Assembly: GCA_044224495.1 (NCBI GenBank)
Contig: JBGAKG010000001.1
Span: 1-64,000 of the forward strand
DNA length: 64,000 nucleotides
Origin: JBGAKG01 sp044224495
GTDB taxonomy: Bacteria > Myxococcota_A > Polyangia > Polyangiales > Polyangiaceae
Direction of reading: 5' to 3'
Both the position numbers and the translations under genes were made by a program. Under the pieces are notes generated by a model. It was not told where the DNA came from, made no database searches, and was given only the letters and a program-made list of their open reading frames with translations. Positions 16,194 through 23,632 of this stretch are shown here, one piece after another. The stretch's first letter is position 1. Each line of letters starts with the position of its first letter.

Positions 16194-16685
16194 ATGGCGC
16201 TCCAAGCACAGAAGCTCCGCGTCGGTGACCCCGCTCCCGACTTCGACGTCGTCGCGTCCAACGGCACGCGCCTGTCGCTCCGCGAGCTCCGCGGGCAGAA
16301 GAACGTGGTCCTCTACTTCTACCCGAAGGATTTCACCCTCATCTGCACCCGCGAGACCTGCGGTTTCCGGGACATGTACGGGGAGCTCCGGGACGGCGCG
16401 ACCGAGGTCATCGGCGTCTCCTTCGACGACAACGAGACCCACGAGAGGTTCGCCAAGGAGTACAAGGTCCCGTTTCCGCTGGTGGCGGACGTGAACAAGG
16501 ACCTGGCCAAGGCCTACGGCGCGCTCTCGTTCTTCCGGAGGCTGCTACCAGGATTTGTCCGCCGGCCCAGCCGGGTCACGTTCCTGATCGACAAGCAGGG
16601 CACGATTCGGGGGGTCTACAAGGCCGAGCTGTCGGCCGACACCCACCTGGATGGGGTGAAGGAAGGACTGGCGCGGCTTCGGTAG
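16194..16685 (+). CDS. bcp: Peroxiredoxin, BCP/PrxQ type
   Basis: This 163-residue thioredoxin-fold protein reduces hydroperoxides in the cytoplasm. The active site LYFYPKDFTLICTRETCGFRD has the peroxidatic Cys and a resolving Cys five residues later (CxxxxC), as in PrxQ. A conserved Arg lies in the later segment RRPSRVTFLIDKQG. The ATG at 16194 (MALQAQKLRVGDPAPDF) fits the family N-terminus. It diverges from rplS across 120 bases. Confidence 0.93.
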   Translation: MALQAQKLRVGDPAPDFDVVASNGTRLSLRELRGQKNVVLYFYPKDFTLICTRETCGFRDMYGELRDGATEVIGVSFDDNETHERFAKEYKVPFPLVADVNKDLAKAYGALSFFRRLLPGFVRRPSRVTFLIDKQGTIRGVYKAELSADTHLDGVKEGLARLR

Positions 16686-16691
16686 AGAGTG

Positions 16692-16814
16692 TAGGTTGCG
16701 CGCCTTCCGAAAGGCCAAAAGCGGTCGTCGCTCCCGAACGCTCCACGCTCGCGTGGATGGCCCCGAGGAAGAGCAGTACCTCATCCCAAAACCCTCGGAG
16801 CGTCGAGGCCTCTC
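16692..16814 (+). promoter_or_regulatory. Structured leader of the isolated rplC gene
   Basis: A TAGGTT box (16692-16697) is followed by a leader of about 110 bases. It holds a CCACG/CGTGG hairpin (16743-16756) and a later CCGAGG...CCTCGG pairing with a 22-base loop. Ribosomal protein genes are often autoregulated through leader structures. No known L3-binding leader is recognised here, so a regulatory role is only a suggestion. Confidence 0.35.
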
Positions 16815-17486
16815 ATGAACACGAATCCCGGCATCATCGGCCGCAAGCTCGGCAACACCCAGGTCTACACGGACGACGGCAACGTCGCGCGCGTCACCGT
16901 CATCGAGGCGGGTCCCGTCACCGTGATCGCGAAGCGCACGAAGGAGAAGGACGGTTACACCGCCCTCGTCCTCGGCCTCGGCGAGCGCAAAGAGAAGCAC
17001 ACCACCAAGCCGGTGGCTGGCCAGTTCAAGAAGGCTGGCGCGACGCCGAAGAAGGTCGTCCAGGAGCTCCGCTGCTCGGACGAGTTCGCGGCGAAGTACG
17101 AGCCCGGTGCGGTGATGAAGCTCGACGAGATCTTCACCCCGGGCCAGCTGGTCGACGCGCGCGGCAAGACGCGTGGCCGCGGCTTCACCGGCGTCATGCG
17201 CCGCTGGAACTTCGCGGGCAACGTCAGCTCGCACGGTACGCACGAGTACTTCCGTCACGGCGGCTCGATCGGTACGAACATGACGCCGGGTCGTACGCTC
17301 CCGAACCTGAAGATGGGCGGTCACTACGGTGACGAGATCCTCAGCGTGCTCAACCTGAAGGTCACGAAGATCGACAGCGAGAAGCACCTTCTCCTCCTCG
17401 AGGGCGCGGTGCCCGGCTCGAAGGGCGGCGTGGTCCTCATCCGTCACGGCGTGAAGGCGACGAAGAAGCGCAAGGCGGGCCGCTGA
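16815..17486 (+). CDS. rplC: 50S ribosomal protein L3, outside the S10 operon
   Basis: This 223-residue protein has L3 landmarks: the N-terminal GIIGRKLGNTQVYTDDG, VTVIEAGPVTVI, and the central loop RGRGFTGVMRRWNF followed by HGTHEYFRHGGSIG. The C-terminal block LLLLEGAVPGSKGG is also present. L3 organises the peptidyl-transferase region of the 50S subunit. Oddities: the gene is alone, with none of rpsJ, rplD, rplW or rplB beside it. The motif usually read GMT is GNT here. The loop that in E. coli carries the PrmB-methylated glutamine reads GTNMTPG, with Met at that place. It could be the sole L3 or a diverged paralogue. Confidence 0.95.
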   Translation: MNTNPGIIGRKLGNTQVYTDDGNVARVTVIEAGPVTVIAKRTKEKDGYTALVLGLGERKEKHTTKPVAGQFKKAGATPKKVVQELRCSDEFAAKYEPGAVMKLDEIFTPGQLVDARGKTRGRGFTGVMRRWNFAGNVSSHGTHEYFRHGGSIGTNMTPGRTLPNLKMGGHYGDEILSVLNLKVTKIDSEKHLLLLEGAVPGSKGGVVLIRHGVKATKKRKAGR

Positions 17487-17490
17487 TCGA

Positions 17491-17528
17491 ACGGCCCGAG
17501 CGGCGCGGAGTGCGTCGGCTCGGGCCGT
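17491..17528 (+). terminator. Stem-loop after rplC
   Basis: An 11-bp stem ACGGCCCGAGC/GCTCGGGCCGT with a 16-base loop starts 4 bases after the rplC stop. No T-run follows. Confidence 0.6.
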
Positions 17529-17648
17529 AGGAGTGCGCAGGTCGCCCATCGGATGCGCGACGTCGAGGGCACCGAACGCGTCCTCGAAGGCGCTCCCGGA
17601 CGCGCGCGGTGACGAACCCGATCGAGTTCATCGACGGCGGGGAAGGAC

Positions 17649-18056
17649 TTGCTGAGACGCTCACTGTCAGGCTTCGGCCTCGGCGAGGCCAGCTCGCCAA
17701 AGTGCGCGCGGATCGCCGAGGCGAGTCCCCTGCCGCGCGAGGGCTCTCAGATGATCGAGCGATGCTGTTCCTCATCGACGGCGCTCAGGTCGCCGATGAG
17801 TGCCTTGCAGTCGAAGGTCGGCATCGACGACGCGGGCGACGAGCACGTTCTCGGCCTTCGTGAGGGCGCTCCCGTTGCGCCATCGGTCCACGCTCGCCGA
17901 CGCCTTTCGGAGACGGCAGCGCGAAGCAGCTCGAGAAGGACTACCCCTCCGCCGCAGCGTCGATGCGCATCTGCCCGAGTCGATGCGCTGGAACGTCGGT
18001 CGCAAGATCTCCGACGCGCTTCCCTTCGCCGTTGACGGACGGAGGAAGGTCGCGTG
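17649..18056 (+). pseudogene. Degraded IS256/mutator-type transposase, fragment A
   Basis: Pieces of a mutator-family transposase are recognisable across shifting frames. LFLIDGAQVADE (from 17764) continues in another frame as GIDDAGDEHVLGLREG (about 17819-17866), and HLPESMRWNVGRKISDAL lies near 17968-18020. In intact relatives these are the strand with the first catalytic Asp, the following GIDxxGxKHVLGLREGATEN block, and the conserved NVLDHLP region. The segment between them is deleted, so the gene is dead. No inverted terminal repeats were found. Confidence 0.6.
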
Positions 18057-18400
18057 AACGGGTTGATGATCGACGGGATCCACGTTGCCGACCATCTCGT
18101 CACCATCGCGCTCACCGCGCGGATCGAGAGCTTGCTGAGGTCGGCCCGTCGAAGCTGTCGGGCTCGCTCATGGAACCGGCAACGAATCACCGCGCTCTTG
18201 CACGTCCCACGCGGCGGCATCGACGGCGGCGTCGCCTCGAGCGAGCGGTCGCCTTCCGCGTCGAGACCCCGAGCACCATTTGCTCGATGGCCCGTGGCAT
18301 CGATGGATCGCGCTCGGCGAACTGCGTCCGCGTTTCGAGCGGAACTTCATCCCATCGCGACTACGACGCGAGGACGTGGGAGACTCACACGTCGTCCGCA
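18057..18400 (+). pseudogene. Degraded IS256-type transposase, fragment B
   Basis: A second copy of the same motif, GLMIDGIHVADHLVTIAL, begins at about 18060 immediately after fragment A. It decays after about 18 residues. A shifted-frame SLMEPATNH may be the diverged GATEN block. Either two related elements decayed side by side, or one was internally rearranged. There is no intact reading and no visible element ends. Confidence 0.45.
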
Positions 18401-18588
18401 GAGGGGCTAACTCGCCACGGGTGTATTCTACGCATTCCTCGCGATCCCATCGTGCGCGTAGCGTAGTCCGCACGGACGCGTCCGCTCGTCTTCGAGCATC
18501 GCGACGAACACACTCGTACCGAGCAGCGCCACGATAGCGAACAGTTCCTCACGTGCGGCGACATCATGAATCCTCCCTTGATCGGATG

Positions 18589-18957
18589 TTACTTGGCGAT
18601 CGGGCAGCATTGCTCGACGGAGCCATCTGGCCCTCCGTCAAATCCGGTTTGATACACTGGGAAGTGACAATTGAGGCCCAGATCATGCGTTTTGCAGCCT
18701 TCGAGCTTGAACCCGTCCTGACACGGCGCCAGCTTGGGGTCGGCGATGTTGCCGAGTCGGAGACATCCAGACTGTTCTTGGCAGATGACCGCGTTGAGCG
18801 GGGCTTCGTTCTCGAGTCCAGTGCACGTCGGGACCTTCGATGAGTCTGCGACGTCAGCTCGCCCTCCGGCATCGGCTGGAGTTGTCTCCACGTCGCCACA
18901 GCCAATCCCCACGCCAACCGCTAGAAGAGTTATGGAGACTGCATTTACGGTTTTCAT
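18589..18957 (-). CDS. Small Cys-rich lipoprotein in a lower-GC patch
   Basis: This 122-residue protein starts MKTVNAVSITLLAVGVGIGC, a lipoprotein signal, with GAGGTGGGAG upstream of the ATG at 18957. The mature part has eight cysteines in patterns such as CTGLENEAPLNAVICQE, GCLRLGNIADPKLAPC and LNCHF, suggesting a small disulfide-stabilised surface protein. Codons and GC are visibly less GC-biased than in neighbours. It sits between transposase remnants and a broken TonB-like gene, so recent transfer is plausible. Function unknown. Confidence 0.75.
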   Translation of the reverse strand: MKTVNAVSITLLAVGVGIGCGDVETTPADAGGRADVADSSKVPTCTGLENEAPLNAVICQEQSGCLRLGNIADPKLAPCQDGFKLEGCKTHDLGLNCHFPVYQTGFDGGPDGSVEQCCPIAK

Positions 18958-19348
18958 CTCCCACCTCATCATCCTCGTCGCATGAAGGGCTACGACCATT
19001 CTGAACCTTGTGCAACCTGGAACCTGCCAATCACGCCAGAGGCACACCACCGGCATCTCGAGATCAAGGAGCCGTGCAATCGTCCGCGATGGCGGGCGGA
19101 GCGCGGAGCGGAGCTTGGCGGGCGACCGGACGCATGCACATCGGCCCGATTCTGCGTGAAGCCATCCAACGACGAACAGCGGGGCGATGCCGGCTCACAC
19201 TATCGAGCGGCAGACGCCGCGGCGCTCCCGCCGCGACAGGTGCTCGTAGACCGCCGCGGGCCGAGCGCGCGGACTCACGCCGCAGCCAGCCCCTGGCACC
19301 GCGGCCCGAGCCGACGCACTCCGCGTCGCTCTTGCGTTTTCATTGCGC
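18958..19348. other. Stretch without a convincing gene
   Basis: About 390 bases between the Cys-rich lipoprotein start and the 3' end of the TonB-like pseudogene. No open reading with a start signal or recognisable protein motif was seen on either strand. It probably contains the lipoprotein promoter on the minus strand and otherwise decayed sequence. Confidence 0.5.
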
Positions 19349-19731
19349 TCAGGACGCAGCGTCGAAGACCACGCGGACCTTCGTCGCGGCTCCGCCGTCG
19401 TCGCTCGTCGGCGGCCAGTGAGCCCGCCGCGCACCGGCGCGCGGCATCACCGTGGCCGCTCTCGGAGAGGACCGTGACGTTCGTCACCTGACCCGTCACT
19501 TCGATCTGGAGCGCGAGCACGGCCTCGCCGCGATCGATCCGCTCCCGGGCGGCCTCGGCCGGGAACGGGCAGTGGGCGAAGTCCGGAGCGGACGGCGCGA
19601 CTGACACAGTCGTGCGCGGGCGGAGCCTCGGACGCGACGGCCGGCTCCTCGGCGTTCGGTGCACAGGCAACTCGGAGGCGACCGAGGAACCACGCCGCCA
19701 CACCATTCCCACTCCCAATCCCGTTCTTCAT
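19349..19731 (-). pseudogene. Frameshifted TonB-C-terminal-like lipoprotein gene
   Basis: Reading the minus strand across three frames restores a TonB-C-like protein of about 127 residues. The start MKNGIGSGNG at 19731 leads to ACAPNAEEPAVASEAP. After a frame change comes CPFPAEAARERIDRGEAVLA and VTGQVTNVTVLSESGHGDA. After a second change comes HWPPTSDDGGAATKVRVVFD before the stop at 19349. The PFPAEA...VTVLSESGHG pattern is that of short energy-transducer-like proteins in Myxococcota. At least two frameshifts break it. Sequencing error is possible, but the decayed neighbourhood favours a true pseudogene. Confidence 0.6.
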
Positions 19732-19753
19732 CCCGTATTCGTCTTTCTTCTGC

Positions 19754-20239
19754 ATGCCGATCGCCGTCCTCCGCATCGACGACCGCCTCTGGGACTCCGC
19801 GCCGGAGCTTCGCCGCGCGGACTGGCGCATCACGATCGTGGATCTCCTCGACGACGCGAAGCTCGGAGCCGACGACGAGCACACGCTCCATGTCTCCCAG
19901 AGCGACGCCGGGATCGAGCTCGTCACCTTCGACGAAGGCGGCGCGGTCGTCGGCTCGCGCGGCATCGCGCAAGGCCGCCTGAAGCCGCACGTCGACGAGT
20001 ACCTCTTCATCATCCGCCGGATGCAGTCCGAACAGGTCGCGGACTCCTCGTCGCGCATGCACTCGCTCGACATGGCGAAGAAGGTCGTCCACGACGGTGG
20101 CGCGAAGACGTTGGCCGCCGAGCTCCCGGGCTTCGCACCCGATCACGAGACGTACCGGCGGCTCTTCACGCTGCTGCTCTCGGTGTTGGTCGACGTCACG
20201 CGCCTCGGCGCGGGCGCCCACCGCCGCCACCTGCGCTGA
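19754..20239 (+). CDS. UPF0262 family protein
   Basis: This 161-residue protein matches the UPF0262 plan. It has an N-terminal block ITIVDLLDDAKL, a conserved LKPHVDEYLFIIRRM segment near 77-91, then DMAKKVVHDGGAKTLAAELPG and a C-terminal TYRRLFTLLLSVL helix. The family is known mainly from Alphaproteobacteria and has no assigned biochemical role. The ATG at 19754 is 22 bases from the start of the divergent TonB-like pseudogene. It converges with the DUF2236 gene, 9 bases apart. Confidence 0.82.
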   Translation: MPIAVLRIDDRLWDSAPELRRADWRITIVDLLDDAKLGADDEHTLHVSQSDAGIELVTFDEGGAVVGSRGIAQGRLKPHVDEYLFIIRRMQSEQVADSSSRMHSLDMAKKVVHDGGAKTLAAELPGFAPDHETYRRLFTLLLSVLVDVTRLGAGAHRRHLR

Positions 20240-20248
20240 TGCCCTCGC

Positions 20249-21193
20249 TCACGCGTGCGCGGGCGCGAGCTCGCGGAAGCGCACGCGGGCCTGCGCGACG
20301 GTCACGGTCTCGGAGCGCACCGGCTCCTCGCGCGTGAGCACCTTCTCGTAGAGCGGCAGCGCCGACGGCGCGAGGTTCGCGACGATGCGGCGGGCGACCG
20401 CGGGCCGACCCGCGAGCCGAACGGCGGCGCGCGTCATCGGCGCGGCCGCCGCGAGCGCGAGCGGCGAGGGGTCGAAGCCCACGAGCTGGCGCATCCAGCG
20501 CGGCATCGTCGAGAGCGTCGCGGCGGCGATCAAGCGGAGCGGAAGCCAGCTCGCCGTGCCGGTGAGCGCGCGCGGCGGGTAGAGGAAGTACCGGATGAGC
20601 TCGCGCGCGTGGTCGCTCATGCAGAGCCGCGGGCGCACCTTCGCGTAATAGGCACGCACCTCGTCCCGCGAGCGCGGCACGTCGCGCGGGTCGCAGGTCT
20701 GGAGCTCCGCCGCCTGCACGCAGTCCGCCCAGTAGCGGCGCTCGTCCTCCGCGGAGAGCGGCCCCGGGCCGAAGCGCTCGTAGCAGAGGAGGTTCGAGTG
20801 CCACCCGGTCACGTGAATCCAGAGCTGCGACGCCGGGTCGTTCGCGCTGTAGCGCTGGCCGGTGATGGGCTCCACGCCGCAGGCCTTCGCGTGCACGCGC
20901 ATGAGCATCTGCGACGCATGCACCGCCGAGCGCGAGTCGCCGCACGCCACGGTGAGGAAGTAGCGCAGCGTACGCTCGAGCCGGCCCTGCGGGTCGTTGC
21001 GGACGCCGTTCTGCTCGTGCACGGCGATCGCGAGGAACGGGTCGAAGCTCTCGACGACGATCGAGCGCTTGAACGCGATGAGCGCCGTGGGCGAGCTCCA
21101 CACCCGCCATGTCGGCGAGGTGGGGCCGAAGAAGCCCCAATCTTCGCGCCGAGAGAGCGGCCGAGACGGACGAGAGGCATGACGTTCGGACAT
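20249..21193 (-). CDS. Oxygenase MpaB family (DUF2236) protein
   Basis: This 314-residue protein starts at ATG 21193 with AAAGGAG 8 bases upstream. It has the DUF2236/MpaB features: SPTWRVWSSPTALIAFKRSI at the N-terminus, RYFLTVACGDSRSAVHASQ, the conserved RVHAKACGV...GQRYSANDP with LWIHVTGWHSN, and a helical C-terminus. The family contains haem-binding oxygenases such as latex-clearing and mycophenolic acid pathway enzymes, with His ligands from such helices. It is 16 bases after a TetR gene, so the pair is probably one operon under TetR control. Substrate unknown. Confidence 0.9.
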   Translation of the reverse strand: MSERHASRPSRPLSRREDWGFFGPTSPTWRVWSSPTALIAFKRSIVVESFDPFLAIAVHEQNGVRNDPQGRLERTLRYFLTVACGDSRSAVHASQMLMRVHAKACGVEPITGQRYSANDPASQLWIHVTGWHSNLLCYERFGPGPLSAEDERRYWADCVQAAELQTCDPRDVPRSRDEVRAYYAKVRPRLCMSDHARELIRYFLYPPRALTGTASWLPLRLIAAATLSTMPRWMRQLVGFDPSPLALAAAAPMTRAAVRLAGRPAVARRIVANLAPSALPLYEKVLTREEPVRSETVTVAQARVRFRELAPAHA

Positions 21194-21209
21194 GACGAGC
21201 TCCTTTCGA

Positions 21210-21833
21210 TCAGGCACTACGAATCGCGGCGAAGACGACGCGCCCCATCAGCGCGCCGAGGTCCTCGGGCGTCCACGCGCCGCGCGACTGGACCATCGCC
21301 TTCACCGCGGCATCGCCGGCGGACATGAAGAGATCGACCAGGATGGGGAGCTTCCGGTCCGCGTCCTCTTTCCCGACGTGGGCGAACGCGAACTGCATGA
21401 GCGCGGCGACGCGCTCGGCCACGCGCTGGCGAGCTCGACCGTAGCGGCTCGCGACCGAGGGATCGCGCTCGGGTCCGACCACGAGCTCCCACGAGCCGGG
21501 GTGCTCGGTGACGACGCGGAGGAGCGCGACGAAGCCCTCGCGGAACATGCGATCGGGATCGGCGAAGTCGAGCTCGTGCCGCAGCGCCGCCATGACGCCC
21601 TCGAAGAGTCGGGCTTCTTCGCGCTCGAGCAGGGCATCGATCAGCTCGTCACGGGAGGGGAAGCAGGCATAGACGACCGGCTTGGTCACCCCCACGTGCT
21701 CGGCGACCGCCTCCATCGTCACCGCGCGGATGCCCGACTTCCGCGCGATCGCGAGCGCCGCGTCCAGCACCTGGGGCCGCCGCCGCTCCGGCCCGAGGTG
21801 ATCGGCCCGCGCTCGCTTCTTGGTTCCTACCAT
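21210..21833 (-). CDS. TetR family transcriptional regulator
   Basis: This 207-residue protein has the N-terminal helix-turn-helix in IRAVTMEAVAEHVGVTKPVVYACF followed by PSRDELIDALL, typical of TetR. The C-terminal ligand domain is helical and resembles the TetR_C group with FREGFVALLRVVTEHPGSWELV. It is upstream of the DUF2236 oxygenase gene in the same operon. Two palindromes at its promoter and start codon suggest autoregulation. Confidence 0.95.
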   Translation of the reverse strand: MVGTKKRARADHLGPERRRPQVLDAALAIARKSGIRAVTMEAVAEHVGVTKPVVYACFPSRDELIDALLEREEARLFEGVMAALRHELDFADPDRMFREGFVALLRVVTEHPGSWELVVGPERDPSVASRYGRARQRVAERVAALMQFAFAHVGKEDADRKLPILVDLFMSAGDAAVKAMVQSRGAWTPEDLGALMGRVVFAAIRSA

Positions 21834-21873
21834 GACGTAGGATTTATCTACGGTCGCGTAGGAAAAAGGTCAA
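21826..21873 (-). promoter_or_regulatory. Promoter of the TetR/MpaB operon with two operator-like palindromes
   Basis: On the minus strand TTGACC (21868-21873), 17 bases, TAGATA (21845-21850), then 11 bases to the ATG. The inverted repeat CTACG-GTCG-CGTAG (21848-21861) lies in the spacer and touches the -10 box. A second, CCTAC-N6-GTAGG (21826-21841), spans the start codon. Shared CGTAGG half-sites and this placement fit a TetR repressor blocking its own promoter. Confidence 0.65.
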
Positions 21874-21917
21874 GGGACCGGAAGGATCGTTTTTGGCCGC
21901 GATCCGTACGTCCATCG

Positions 21918-23174
21918 GTGCGGTCCCCCACCCTCCCCTCGTTCGCACTCGCCCTCGCGGTGGTCGCCCTCGGAGCCGCCGCCTGCCACAAGTCGGAGGC
22001 CGCCGCCGGAGCCGGGAGTGGCGCCGCCGCGACCCCCGACGCGCGGGTGGTCGGGCACCCCGCCACCCAGATCGCCGCCGGCTTCTCGCACACGTGCGCG
22101 CTCGCCGACGACGGACGGGTCTTCTGTTGGGGCGCGAACGCGCGCGGCCAGCTCGGCGCGCCGTCGAGCGGCGACTGCGACGTCCCGGACTTCCTCCACG
22201 GCGGCGTCCCCTCCAAGGTCACCTGCCGCGAGACGGCTGAGCCCGTCGCCGGCTTGACCGGCGCCGCCGAGATCGCGGTCGCGGGCGACTCCTCGTGTGC
22301 GCGCCTTCACGACGGCACCGTCCGCTGCTGGGGCGACAACGCGTGGGGACAGCTCGGCGACGGAACGACGACGGATCGCGCGACGGCGACACCGGTGCCC
22401 GGGCTCGACCACGTCGTCCAGATCGCGCTGTCGACCACCCACGCCTGCGCGCGCCGCGACGACGGAACGGTGCACTGCTGGGGCCTCAACTTCTCCGGCC
22501 AGCTCGGTACCACTCCGGTACAGCCGCCGCCGGGCGCGGTGGAGAAGATGGGGATCAGCGCGGTGAAGGTCCTGACGCACCAGGCGATCCCGGGCATTCC
22601 CGACGCGAAGCTCGTGGCCGTGGGCTACCAGCTCACCTGCGTCGAGCGGGCGAACGACGACGTCACGTGCTTCGGGCTCCTCGGCGTGGGCACCATCCCC
22701 ACCGCTTGGCCGATCCCCATGCCGGCGCTCCACGGCGCGAAGCAGCTCTCGCTCTCCGAAGGCACGCACTGCGGGCTCTTCGCCGACGGCACCGCCAAGT
22801 GCTGGGGAGCCTCCGCGACCGCGCCGCTGCTCGCCGGCTCGAAGCACGAGAAGTCTCCGGTCCCTTCGACCGTGATCGCCGGCGCGACGAGCGTCACGAT
22901 GGGCGTCGTCCGCGCGTGCGAGATCGCGTCCGGCGACGTGCTCTGCTGGGGCGACGACGGCAAGGGCGCCCACGCGGTGCCGGCGCGGATCCCGCTCGCC
23001 GCCAAGAGCACCGCCGTCGCGCTCGGCGCGAACCACGGCTGCGCGATCACGGTCGACGGTGCCGTCTTCTGCTGGGGCGACTCGTTCTACGGCCAGGCGG
23101 GCGCGCCGGTGAAGGGCCAGGGTGCGCCGACGTCGGCGTTCTGGACCGTCGTGAACCAGGTCGGCCTGCCCTGA
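21918..23174 (+). CDS. RCC1-repeat lipoprotein
   Basis: This 418-residue protein starts at GTG 21918 (VRSPTLPSFALALAVVALG), which gives a lipoprotein signal ending AAAC. The mature protein has RCC1-type beta-propeller repeats, seen as a recurring HTCALADDGRVFCWGANARGQ-like unit with a CWG core. At least six CWG cores occur over the length. The cysteines in each CWG may form disulfides outside the cell. RCC1-like lipoproteins are frequent in Myxococcota; their ligands are unknown. No ATG gives a plausible signal peptide, so GTG is preferred. Confidence 0.88.
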   Translation: MRSPTLPSFALALAVVALGAAACHKSEAAAGAGSGAAATPDARVVGHPATQIAAGFSHTCALADDGRVFCWGANARGQLGAPSSGDCDVPDFLHGGVPSKVTCRETAEPVAGLTGAAEIAVAGDSSCARLHDGTVRCWGDNAWGQLGDGTTTDRATATPVPGLDHVVQIALSTTHACARRDDGTVHCWGLNFSGQLGTTPVQPPPGAVEKMGISAVKVLTHQAIPGIPDAKLVAVGYQLTCVERANDDVTCFGLLGVGTIPTAWPIPMPALHGAKQLSLSEGTHCGLFADGTAKCWGASATAPLLAGSKHEKSPVPSTVIAGATSVTMGVVRACEIASGDVLCWGDDGKGAHAVPARIPLAAKSTAVALGANHGCAITVDGAVFCWGDSFYGQAGAPVKGQGAPTSAFWTVVNQVGLP

Positions 23175-23594
23175 TCACTCCACCTTCACGCACGCGTTGC
23201 CGGCTTCGAGCTTGCACTGGAACGTCGCGCGCTGCGGGCGCGCGGTCTCGTCGCACTTCGTCGCCTCGGGTGCGAGCCCATCGGCGCACACGACGGACGA
23301 GCCGCCGCTGCAGTACTCGAGGCACGTCTCGCCGGCGCCCACGGCCGGGCTGCACGAGTGCTTTCGCACGAACACGCGGTCCTTGTGCTCGCCCGAGGCG
23401 ACGCGCCAGCGCGGAGGGCTCACCTTCGGATCGATCGGCACGAGGTAGGCGCAACCGAGCCAGAAGCCGCACTCGCTGATCGCCTCGCACACCGGCCCGG
23501 TGGGCTCGGGGACGTGAGTGGGCGGGGCTTCTTCGCAGGCGAACGCCGCCCCCGCGAGCACGGCCAGGAAACAAGCGAACATCGGGCGACCCAT
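23175..23594 (-). CDS. Small Cys-rich lipoprotein
   Basis: This 139-residue protein from ATG 23594 (MGRPMFACFLAVLAGAAFAC) has a lipobox and about eleven further cysteines, in patterns such as CEAISECGFWLGC, CSPAVGAGETCLEYC and FQCKLEAGNAC. It is likely a disulfide-rich outer-membrane lipoprotein of unknown role. Its stop directly abuts the RCC1 gene stop with no gap. An ATG at 23612 is possible but weakens the signal peptide. Confidence 0.78.
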   Translation of the reverse strand: MGRPMFACFLAVLAGAAFACEEAPPTHVPEPTGPVCEAISECGFWLGCAYLVPIDPKVSPPRWRVASGEHKDRVFVRKHSCSPAVGAGETCLEYCSGGSSVVCADGLAPEATKCDETARPQRATFQCKLEAGNACVKVE

Positions 23595-23632
23595 GGTCCT
23601 CGGGCGTATCACGCCATGCTAGGTTGCGCGCG

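Noticed and set aside
16692..16814. tRNA or known riboswitch in the rplC leader
   Set aside because: Two hairpins can be drawn, but there is no cloverleaf, CCA end or conserved riboswitch core.
19195..19434. Minus-strand small gene upstream of the DUF2236 region
   Set aside because: Arg/Ser-rich with no start signal. It overlaps the TonB-like pseudogene in a non-coding frame.
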